64,000 nt of DNA from Clostridiales bacterium 1_7_47FAA (GTDB lineage: Bacteria > Bacillota > Clostridia > Lachnospirales > Lachnospiraceae): contig DS990260.1 in assembly GCA_000155435.1 (NCBI GenBank), forward strand, positions 1,707,578-1,771,577. Direction: 5' to 3'. Each line of letters opens with the position of its first letter. The stretch's first letter is position 1. A program made the translations under genes and the position numbers. The notes under the pieces are model-generated. The model was not told the origin of the DNA, ran no database searches, and saw nothing but the letters and a program-made list of their open reading frames with translations. Positions 35,677-43,162 of this stretch are shown piece after piece.

Positions 35677-37227
35677 CTAATTTTTTGCCATGAACTCGCT
35701 GGGCGTCAGCCCCTCAGATTCCTTGAATATCTTGAAGAAATACGTGTAGCTGCGGAACCCCGACTGTTCAATGATTTCCTTCATGGTCATATCATGGCGT
35801 ATCAGCAGGCTCTTTGCCTTGTTCACCCTCTGCTGGTTCAGATACTCCACAAACCGCTGTCCTGTCTCCTGCTTGAACTGCCTGCTGAGATAGGTGTAAC
35901 TGCTGCCGGTGACCTCGGCGCATTTTTCCAGGGAAATGTCACTGGCAAAGTTCTTTTGGACATAGTTAAGGACCTGCTGTATGACAGGTGAATATGCCTG
36001 CTTATCCGGCTGCGGACCGGCTTCCCGGCTGCGCGCATATAACTCCAGGATATCCTCCCGGAACTGCTCCAGGATTTCATACTCCCGGATGCGTTCCAGA
36101 ACCGCATCCCTGTCCTTTTCATCCACTACCCGGCCCTGCGCAATCAGGCCCGCCAGACGCTGGCTGATATCCCTGACCCGCTCCAGGGGCGCCCTTATCT
36201 CTTCCATCCAGCCAAAGAATCCGTTCAGCGTTTCCGCAGTGCCTCCCGTACCGCTTTCCAGTTCAAATACCAGCTGCTTCCAGTAGCTGGGAGGCACATC
36301 TTCCGTGCCGTAATGAAGCCGTCTGGCCATGGCAGCCGCAGTGACACGGTTTCCGCCTATGTATAATTTGTCCTCCAGCAGCCCATCCATCTGACAGGCG
36401 TCCTTCACCGCTGCCTGAAGGTCCGTCTGGGGATTGCCGCATATGATGGTAACCGTAAGGTCCAGCATGCGGATGATCTGGCGCTGAAGTCTTCCTGCCA
36501 GGTTTTTAATCACGTTCAGCATGTAAAGGGTGCTGGTGACACCGTTAAATGAAACCAGCAGGATCAGGTGCTCCTGCCTGGTCTGCCAGATCAGGTACCC
36601 ATATTCCTTGCCCAGGATCTGCCCCAGGATATCAATCACCGCCTTGCAGATATCGTGCTTATAATCAGCCGGTTTTACCCCCGGCGGAAAGCTGTAATCC
36701 GGGCTGATTGCAATGGCAGCCATATTGGAGCAGCAAAAATCCAGCACGCCGCTGTCCGCCATGTTCCTGATATTGTCCGCCGTGAATTCCTTCCTGTCAT
36801 AAAAGCAATACCCGACACGGTGCCGGATGGTCCGTTCCTCCGGCACGATCTTATATTTATCCCTTGCCTGGTCCAGGGCTGATATGAGATGTTTCCTGGT
36901 CAATTCATGTTTCAGCAGGTAATTGGCTGCGCCATTTACAAGGCTCCCCCTTACATAGTCAAAATTGTCAAAGGCGCTGATTGCTATGACCGGAAGGAAC
37001 TCATTGATTACATGGATCATACGGATTAACTCCACGCCGTTCATCCCCGGCATCTGCATGTCGCAGAGAAGGATGTCGATATCATTTCCCCGCAGCCAGT
37101 CCAGGGCCGCCTTTCCATCGGAGAAATCAGCCACCACTTCGTAGGATTCGTTTTTCTCCAGCAGTTTTTTAATGGTATTCCTGCTTATCAGCTCATCATC
37201 CACAATCATCAGCTTTATTTTTGCCAT
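35677..37227 (-). CDS. YesN-type response regulator (receiver plus AraC HTH)
   Basis: A 516-residue regulator. Receiver domain (about 1-120) with Asp10/Asp11, the phospho-acceptor in LLCDMQMPGMNG and the lysine in LLKHE; a long middle region; C-terminal AraC-type DNA-binding domain (about 415-515) with ISLEKCAEVTGSSYTYLSRQF and the second helix ending SGFRSYTYFFKIFKE. It partners with the kinase upstream (19-base gap) and should switch on the transport/GH43 genes downstream. AGGGG precedes ATG 37227. Confidence 0.93.
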   Translation of the reverse strand: MAKIKLMIVDDELISRNTIKKLLEKNESYEVVADFSDGKAALDWLRGNDIDILLCDMQMPGMNGVELIRMIHVINEFLPVIAISAFDNFDYVRGSLVNGAANYLLKHELTRKHLISALDQARDKYKIVPEERTIRHRVGYCFYDRKEFTADNIRNMADSGVLDFCCSNMAAIAISPDYSFPPGVKPADYKHDICKAVIDILGQILGKEYGYLIWQTRQEHLILLVSFNGVTSTLYMLNVIKNLAGRLQRQIIRMLDLTVTIICGNPQTDLQAAVKDACQMDGLLEDKLYIGGNRVTAAAMARRLHYGTEDVPPSYWKQLVFELESGTGGTAETLNGFFGWMEEIRAPLERVRDISQRLAGLIAQGRVVDEKDRDAVLERIREYEILEQFREDILELYARSREAGPQPDKQAYSPVIQQVLNYVQKNFASDISLEKCAEVTGSSYTYLSRQFKQETGQRFVEYLNQQRVNKAKSLLIRHDMTMKEIIEQSGFRSYTYFFKIFKESEGLTPSEFMAKN

Positions 37228-37245
37228 TTATCCCCTCATACCTCC

Positions 37246-39033
37246 TTATTCCTCCCCCGCGCTGTCCACTGCGGGCAGGACTAATACAGCCTTTGTATAT
37301 TCCCCCGGGCTGCTTTCATAACGGATTCCGTAGTCCTCCCCAAAGAACAGACGGATCCTGGCATTTACATTGGAAATGCCGATCCCGTTAAAACGTTTCC
37401 TGTCTCCTGCCGGGGTGCCAAGGACTGCCTCTATCTGCTCCTCCGTCATCCCTTCCCCATTGTCCTCTATGACGATGTTCAGCCTGTCCTCCTCCCTCCA
37501 TGACTCAATCCGGATGGTCCCCTGCCTGGACAGGTCCGCGGGCAGGCCGTGGTAGATTGCATTTTCCATGATGGGCTGCAGGATGAAGCGGGGCACGTAC
37601 AGTTCCTTTGTATCCTCACTGATTTTCTTTTCCACGGCAAAGTCATAGCTTCCGCTGTATTCAACAATGGTCAGGTAATTATCCACGTATTCCAGCTCAT
37701 CCTCCAGGGTTATCATGTCGTTCCTGCGGTGCATCACATTCTGAAGCATGGCATTCAGGGAATGGATCAGGGGGACGATGTTGTCCGCGTGCTGCAGCTT
37801 TGCCATCCAGACCACATTGTTAAGCACATTGGAGATGAAATGGGGATTGATCTGGGCCTGGAGGAAATCCATCTCAATCAGCCGTTTCTGCTTTTCCTCC
37901 TCAGTAATCCGGTGCATCAGTTCCCGGATACGCACTACCATGTGGTTAAAGGTATGCCCCATCTGCCCTATCTCGTCCTCGGCCCTGACGGCATAGCTCA
38001 CGGACAGGTTGCCTGCGGAAACCTTCTGCATGCTGTCCTTTAACACCGTGATTTCCCTGGTGGACCTGGACACCACCAGGCCGGAAAGCAGGCCTGCCAG
38101 CAGGAGGATTACAACCATGATGGCCCCGGTAAACAGCGCGGTCCGGTATATATCCGCCGTATAATAATCCGATGGCAGGGCCATGGTAAAGGTCCAGTCC
38201 ACATCATCGGCTTCAAATGTATTATACACATACCCCTGTATGGGATGGGAGATATCCAGCAGCTCATCGCCGCAGTTGGAGAAAATAAGGGACCGGCTTC
38301 CGTTTGCAACCTGGAACCGGCTTCCCTCCGGAAGGTTGGAGGAAAACATGTCCTCTATGACGCCGTAATCAAAATACATCACGGTGTAGCCGATTATCCT
38401 CTGGTTCCAGTCCGTAATCCCCCTGACAGCCGGAACCACGTAGTCGCTGTTATAGGTGGACTTACCGCCCTCCACGTGGATGGGCTCCAGCATGACGATA
38501 TTCTTCTTAAGCCTGTCCTGGTCCAGCTGCATGATCCGTTCATAGACATCCCCCTGCCCCTCCACCAGATGGGAGGTGGAAAAGGTGCATGTTTCATTTA
38601 CGATCACGCCAATTCCCACGATATAGTACTTATAGCCGTTCAGGTCATTGATGAATTCCTTTATGATCCTCCTGTTTTTCAGATATTCCATGTTCCACTG
38701 GCCGTTCTCCATGATGGTCCGTTCATTCAAGGCTTCCACGGGCCGTATGATGTTCCTGTCATTGAGCGAAACCATGGCCGCCATATAGGAGGTATCTGTC
38801 AGCAGATACTCAAAGGCCTGGCACGCATCCCTCATGGTGCTCTCTGAAATGTCCTTCAGGTACGTACCTGCCATCTTACTGCTGGCAGTATACCAGACCG
38901 AGGTTATCAGGATGCTGCAAAGCATCAGGACAGCCGTGATGACCAGCAGTATCTTGTTCCTGATTGTCATGTGTTTTATCATTGCCATATGTTTTATCAT
39001 TGCCATGTGTTTTGGCATCCCCATACCTTTCAT
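37246..39033 (-). CDS. YesM-type sensor histidine kinase
   Basis: About 595 residues. TM1 (about 25-46), extracellular Cache-like sensor (about 50-285), TM2 (about 290-312), HAMP (about 315-365), then the His_kinase domain with the phospho-histidine in QAQINPHFISNVLNN and an ATPase domain with MENAIYHGL, DNGEGM and NGIGISNV. ATG 39033 follows GGGAGG; the longer reading from 39087 lacks a site. The first residues contain a tandem hexapeptide repeat (MAMIKH twice) from an 18-bp DNA repeat. It probably senses an extracellular sugar for the operon that follows. Confidence 0.92.
   Translation of the reverse strand: MKGMGMPKHMAMIKHMAMIKHMTIRNKILLVITAVLMLCSILITSVWYTASSKMAGTYLKDISESTMRDACQAFEYLLTDTSYMAAMVSLNDRNIIRPVEALNERTIMENGQWNMEYLKNRRIIKEFINDLNGYKYYIVGIGVIVNETCTFSTSHLVEGQGDVYERIMQLDQDRLKKNIVMLEPIHVEGGKSTYNSDYVVPAVRGITDWNQRIIGYTVMYFDYGVIEDMFSSNLPEGSRFQVANGSRSLIFSNCGDELLDISHPIQGYVYNTFEADDVDWTFTMALPSDYYTADIYRTALFTGAIMVVILLLAGLLSGLVVSRSTREITVLKDSMQKVSAGNLSVSYAVRAEDEIGQMGHTFNHMVVRIRELMHRITEEEKQKRLIEMDFLQAQINPHFISNVLNNVVWMAKLQHADNIVPLIHSLNAMLQNVMHRRNDMITLEDELEYVDNYLTIVEYSGSYDFAVEKKISEDTKELYVPRFILQPIMENAIYHGLPADLSRQGTIRIESWREEDRLNIVIEDNGEGMTEEQIEAVLGTPAGDRKRFNGIGISNVNARIRLFFGEDYGIRYESSPGEYTKAVLVLPAVDSAGEE
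38968..39013. repeat. 18-bp tandem repeat in the kinase N terminus
   Basis: Units start at 38968, 38986 and 39004 (the last partial): CATGTGTTTTATCATTGC, CATATGTTTTATCATTGC, CATGTGTTTT. They encode MAMIKH repeats just before TM1. Confidence 0.85.
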
Positions 39034-39204
39034 ATCACCCTCCCACAACAGACCCTTCCTTTTACCATTGTAACATTGCATTGGCAAATATGTTATATGA
39101 GTTTTTGATGTTTGTTATGTTTTTTTGCGTTCCCATCCCCTGCTAATACCGCAGTGCCATTCCTAGCTTTCATTCATTGCCATACATTTTTCTTCCGGAC
39201 ATCG

Positions 39205-39247
39205 GAAAAACCCCTTTCATCAGACTATTTTGTCTGACAAAAGGGGT
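39205..39247 (-). terminator. Strong terminator after the amidohydrolase gene
   Basis: Minus-strand arms ACCCCTTTTGTCAGAC and GTCTGATGAAAGGGGT with loop AAAATA, followed by TTTTT. An internal TG/TG mismatch interrupts the 16-base arms. Separates the amidohydrolase locus from the YesM kinase. Confidence 0.8.
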
Positions 39248-39280
39248 CCGCTTCATAACGGTTGGATTCCACGGTCCTAT

Positions 39281-40618
39281 CTAATATGCGCGCTTAATGA
39301 TTTCCTCCATATGTACCTGCGCTTCCCTGCGTATCTTCTCCTCGTCCAGGGTCAGTACTTCCCGGTTCTTCATGACTATCCTGCCGTTGATGATGGAATC
39401 CGTCACGTCATGCCCGTTGGCTGCCTCCACAACCGTGTTGATCAGGTTCTGGGTGGGGGTCAGATGGGGCTGGTCTATGTTCAGAAGGATCACATCCGCT
39501 TTCTTCCCTTCCTCCACCGTGCCCAGGATGCCGCCCTTGCCAATGGCGTTGGCGCCGCCCCAGGATGCCATCTTAAGAAGGGTGGGGCAGGTCATGACCA
39601 CCGGGTTAAAGGACGGGAGTCCCCAGTATGCCATCATGCCGTAGCGCAGCACCTTCATCTCATCAAACAGATCCAGGTTGGATGGGGCCGCGCCGTCGCA
39701 GCCAAGGCCCACGCTAAGTCCTGCCTGAAGGATCTGGGGCGTCTTTGGGAATCCATGGTTGGAGAGGTTGGCCCTTGGGCAGTGGATTACCTTTACATCC
39801 CGGCTGGCCATGATGGCTATGTCCTCGTCGGAAAGCATGACGTTGTGGGCAGTCAGGAGGTTGGGGCCGAGGACACCCATGGACTCCAGGAACTGGGCCG
39901 GGCGCAGCTGGTAATTCTGCAGGCAGAAGCTGACCTCGTCCTTGTGCTCACACAGATGGGCATGGATCCCCGTGTTCAGTTCAGCAGCGGCATCCCTTAC
40001 CATGGCAATCAAATCCCTTGAACAGGTCATGACCTGTCGGATGGCAAACCAGATGGATATCCTTCCGTCCCCTTTGCCGTCGTATGCCTGGTACAAATCC
40101 CTGGTGTGCCTGACTGCTTCCTCTGCCGTCTCCTTCATTGCTCCGGTAATTGCATTGCCCATATCCATGGTGGATTTGGCAATGGCCGCACGCATGCCTG
40201 ATTCCAGCACCGCGTCAGCCACACGTTCCATATGGACGCCGCCGGAATCCGCAAATGAAGTGGTCCCGTTCTTAATCATCTCCAGACAGGCCAGCTGTCC
40301 GCTGATATAGGAGTCCTCCGGCCTTAGGTTGCTCTCAAAGGGAACCAGGAACCTGGTCCACACCATGGGGTATTCATCCGAAACCCTTCCACGCAGAAGC
40401 TGCTGGCAGGTGTGGGTGTGGCCGTCCACAAGGCCAGGCATCAGGAGCTTGCCTGTCCCGTCCAGGGTTTCCGATGCCTGGAAGTTCTCTTTCATTTCCC
40501 CGGAGGGTCCGATTTTCTTAATCCATGAATCATGGATGGCAACGCTCCGTTCTTCTGAAACCGTCATGTCCGGGTTAAGGACCCGGCATCCGTTGATTAA
40601 AATATCACATTTTTCCAT
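39281..40618 (-). CDS. Metal-dependent amidohydrolase (SAH/MTA deaminase-like)
   Basis: A 445-residue member of the amidohydrolase superfamily (TrzA/AtzA/MtaD/SsnA group). Metal ligands are visible: His67 and His69 in DGHTHT, His219/His221 region in HAHLCEH, His258 in TAHNV and Asp308 in GLGCDGAA, so a single catalytic metal is expected. The N- and C-terminal strands form the composite beta-sandwich (ILINGCRVLNPD; ADVILLNIDQPHLTPTQN). Members deaminate or dechlorinate N-heterocycles such as adenosine derivatives or guanine; the substrate cannot be set. It is last in a unit with two membrane proteins of a probable transporter. AGGAGG lies 12 bases before ATG 40618. Confidence 0.9.
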   Translation of the reverse strand: MEKCDILINGCRVLNPDMTVSEERSVAIHDSWIKKIGPSGEMKENFQASETLDGTGKLLMPGLVDGHTHTCQQLLRGRVSDEYPMVWTRFLVPFESNLRPEDSYISGQLACLEMIKNGTTSFADSGGVHMERVADAVLESGMRAAIAKSTMDMGNAITGAMKETAEEAVRHTRDLYQAYDGKGDGRISIWFAIRQVMTCSRDLIAMVRDAAAELNTGIHAHLCEHKDEVSFCLQNYQLRPAQFLESMGVLGPNLLTAHNVMLSDEDIAIMASRDVKVIHCPRANLSNHGFPKTPQILQAGLSVGLGCDGAAPSNLDLFDEMKVLRYGMMAYWGLPSFNPVVMTCPTLLKMASWGGANAIGKGGILGTVEEGKKADVILLNIDQPHLTPTQNLINTVVEAANGHDVTDSIINGRIVMKNREVLTLDEEKIRREAQVHMEEIIKRAY

Positions 40619-40676
40619 TCTGGATCATTTCCTCCTCGCTATCATGGCTTTACGCCTCTTTGTCCGGCGGTACGGC

Positions 40677-41138
40677 TTAGATTGCTCCCGTGGCCCGCAG
40701 CACCAGATCTGCCACGAAGGCAGAGAATATAAAGGTTCCTGTTATCACAAGCAATGTAATCACAACCATCTTCCATCCCATTTTCGCAAAGTTTTTAAGG
40801 TCCTTGCCAAGGGAAATCCCTGCAAACGCGCCCAGTGCAGTGGCAGGAGCCATGAATGCCACCTGGGATGTGACCTGGATGATCACGTCCTTGACCGGAG
40901 ATACGGGGCAGGCCAGAAGCAGCCCTGTAAGGGATACATACATCATGGACGGAAGCTTGATAAAACGGCTCATGAACCTGCTGACTGTCAGGCCGAACAG
41001 GGCAATGGCGCAGAGTACAAGGATTCCTGCTATGGAATCAGCCAGGGGCATCTGATAACCAATCATATTGGTCAGTATCATGATTACTGCCACAAGGCAC
41101 AGAAGACCGGCCTGCTGGATACAATATTTCCTTACCAT
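40677..41138 (-). CDS. Small membrane protein, partner of the DUF3100 protein
   Basis: A 153-residue hydrophobic protein with about four to five helices (LLCLVAVIMILTNMIGY; IAGILVLCAIALFGLTV; LPSMMYVSLTGLLLACP; VVITLLVITGTFIFSAF). I do not recognise the family, but it starts 14 bases after the DUF3100 gene, so the two are likely subunits of one transporter. GGGAGGG precedes ATG 41138. Function is inferred from position only. Confidence 0.75.
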   Translation of the reverse strand: MVRKYCIQQAGLLCLVAVIMILTNMIGYQMPLADSIAGILVLCAIALFGLTVSRFMSRFIKLPSMMYVSLTGLLLACPVSPVKDVIIQVTSQVAFMAPATALGAFAGISLGKDLKNFAKMGWKMVVITLLVITGTFIFSAFVADLVLRATGAI

Positions 41139-41152
41139 TTACGTTCCCTCCC

Positions 41153-41974
41153 TTATTTCCTGTGATTTGATTTGCGTCCGATTTTGGGTTCCAGCCACGC
41201 GTACAGTTTCCTGGTAACAGGAAGTCCCACAAAGGTTCCCATGTAGATTCCGGTGATTCCTGTCAGCATGTCGCTGGCGCCGCCCATTACCATGATGTCT
41301 TCCGCGTATGAGGGATATATTTCCCCCAATGTCCCTGCCGCCGCGGTCATCATGGAACCGCTGCCCACCCCGCTTGCCATGCCCATGGCCAGTGGATGGA
41401 AGATATTCCAGGATGCGACCACGCCTGCCAGCAGGCTGACAAACACGGTTCCGATGACAGAACCAACAATATATACCGCAAACGTTCCCTCTGTCTCCTT
41501 TGCATCCGGCCCGTAGATATCCGTGGTCAGGCCCAGGTTTGAATCCCTGTTAATGGAGTAGCATGCGCCGATGGCTTCCTTTTTCAGGCCCAGCAGCAGC
41601 GCAATGGGAAGTGAGATGAAAATGGTTCCCAGATTACCGAATTCCTGCAGGATCAGGGCCGGTCCCACCGCCACCAGCTTGACCAGGTTGGCTCCGGCAG
41701 AAACACCCATCTTGGCCATGAAGGGCGCCAGCGCCACCAGCACCAGGCTTCCTCCCAGCTTGCATTCCCCCTGATTGAACATCCGGATCACATCCGGTCC
41801 CAGGAGTCCGCCCAGTATGACTGCGAATACCATGGGAAACAGGGTCAGGGTGCCGATCCCGATGTTAATCTTGATGGTTCCCACTGAATCACAGACCAAT
41901 GCCAGCACAACTGCCGCTGCATAGACTTTCCAGTACTTTCTTATGACGGCCTTTACTTGTTCCATACGTTTCAT
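41153..41974 (-). CDS. DUF3100-type integral membrane protein, putative transporter
   Basis: About 273 residues with eight or so helices and Gly-rich motifs (VFAVILGGLLGPDVIR, MGMASGVGSGSMMTAAAGTLGEIYPS, GASDMLTGITGIYMGTFVGLP). The pattern matches the uncharacterised DUF3100 family as I remember it. The Gly/Ser-rich MASGVGSGSMM segment could be a substrate-binding reentrant region. ATG 41974 has AAAGGGG very close; ATG 41965 is the alternative. Transcribed with the small membrane protein and amidohydrolase, it may import the amidohydrolase substrate (inference). Confidence 0.75.
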   Translation of the reverse strand: MKRMEQVKAVIRKYWKVYAAAVVLALVCDSVGTIKINIGIGTLTLFPMVFAVILGGLLGPDVIRMFNQGECKLGGSLVLVALAPFMAKMGVSAGANLVKLVAVGPALILQEFGNLGTIFISLPIALLLGLKKEAIGACYSINRDSNLGLTTDIYGPDAKETEGTFAVYIVGSVIGTVFVSLLAGVVASWNIFHPLAMGMASGVGSGSMMTAAAGTLGEIYPSYAEDIMVMGGASDMLTGITGIYMGTFVGLPVTRKLYAWLEPKIGRKSNHRK

Positions 41975-42080
41975 TTCCCCTTTCTTCTGTATGCCTCCGG
42001 TGCTAAAGCGCACCGGGATTGACAGGATACCTTTTGTTGATTTCATCATATCACAGGGCCTTTCACTTCTGTAGACAGAA

Positions 42081-42106
42081 AAAAACGATGGGAATCCATC
42101 GTTTTT
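42081..42106. terminator. Bidirectional terminator after the LysR gene
   Basis: AAAAACGATGG and CCATCGTTTTT form a perfect 11-bp stem with loop GAAT. Symmetric, so it works both ways; it isolates LysR from the transporter genes that follow. Confidence 0.85.
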
Positions 42107-42153
42107 GCTGATACTATATGATATTTCCATGGCTCCTTAACCTTACTTCCCTT

Positions 42154-43053
42154 CTATGCCTCCTTTTCCCCCACCAGTTCAATGAAACGCTGGGCCATGT
42201 CCGACAGCAGGTAATTCCCCTTCACAATAAAGCCAATCTCCAGGTTCACCCCATCCTTAATGGGGATGGCCCGGATATCCCCATAAGCCCTGTCCGCCGT
42301 ATGGTATCCGCTTCCCACCACGAACCCCTGGTTTGTCCGCATGATGGAATACGCGGCCGCGCGGTCAGTGACGGAAATTACCTTCTTCATGCGGTAGTGG
42401 GGGATGATGACTTCCGTATAGGCCGGATTGGCATCCGTACTCCTGTCATAGGTGATGAATGGATACTGGATGATTTCCTCGGTCCGTATCTGGCTGCATC
42501 CTGCCAGGGGATGGCCCTCATGGAGATAGACATGGGCTGTCCGGTAGGCAATATGGTTGAAAATGATCCCACGTCCCCTGAGTTCCTGCATCATCTGGCC
42601 TTTCAGCTGTTCCGCAAAAAAGATGACCCCCAGATCCGCCAGCCCCTTTTCCACCTGCTCAAAGACCCCGGATGTCTTGCACTCCCTGAATCCCACGTTA
42701 TATTCAGGCACATCCAGGGACTGTATGATGGACATGAAGGAATCCATCCCGCAGATATGGTGCTGGGCCGCCACATAGAAGCCGTGGCCGCTGTCCTTTT
42801 TGTCCTCATACCTTAAATCCAGATAGTACAGGCGGTTTAAGATTCCCTTGAACTCAATGAACAGCTCCTTGCCGTCACCGGTCAGCATGACGCCTTTGGG
42901 CGTCCTTAAAAATGCCTTGATCCCATAATGCCCCTCCACTGCCCGCACTGCCTCCGAAACACTGGACTGGGCTGCAAACAGCCGCTTGGCCGCCTCACTG
43001 ATGGAGCCTGAATCAGCTACCGCTACAAAATATTTCATCTGCTGTAATGTCAT
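42154..43053 (-). CDS. LysR-family transcriptional regulator
   Basis: A 299-residue LTTR with N-terminal helix-turn-helix (about 1-60: MTLQQMKYFVAVADSGSISE, then AQSSVSEAVRAVEGHYGI) and a C-terminal effector domain. Located immediately upstream of, and in the same direction as, the DUF3100/amidohydrolase genes, from which a perfect terminator separates it; it is the likely local regulator. ATG 43053 has only a weak ribosome site (CCAGG/AAAGGA farther upstream). Confidence 0.9.
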   Translation of the reverse strand: MTLQQMKYFVAVADSGSISEAAKRLFAAQSSVSEAVRAVEGHYGIKAFLRTPKGVMLTGDGKELFIEFKGILNRLYYLDLRYEDKKDSGHGFYVAAQHHICGMDSFMSIIQSLDVPEYNVGFRECKTSGVFEQVEKGLADLGVIFFAEQLKGQMMQELRGRGIIFNHIAYRTAHVYLHEGHPLAGCSQIRTEEIIQYPFITYDRSTDANPAYTEVIIPHYRMKKVISVTDRAAAYSIMRTNQGFVVGSGYHTADRAYGDIRAIPIKDGVNLEIGFIVKGNYLLSDMAQRFIELVGEKEA

Positions 43054-43079
43054 GACCTGGTCTCATTCCTTTCTCCAGG

Positions 43080-43109
43080 GCGGGCGCGGATCCCCATCCA
43101 TCCGCCCGC
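43080..43109. repeat. GC-rich inverted repeat before the LysR gene
   Basis: GCGGGCG (43080-43086) and CGCCCGC (43103-43109) can pair. It lies between the end of the M13 peptidase gene and the LysR start. No U tract follows, so it is a weak terminator candidate. Confidence 0.35.
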
Positions 43110-43162
43110 GTTCCGGAACACTGCCCTATCAATAGCCGCGCCTCTTTCCCTTATCTATGAAT

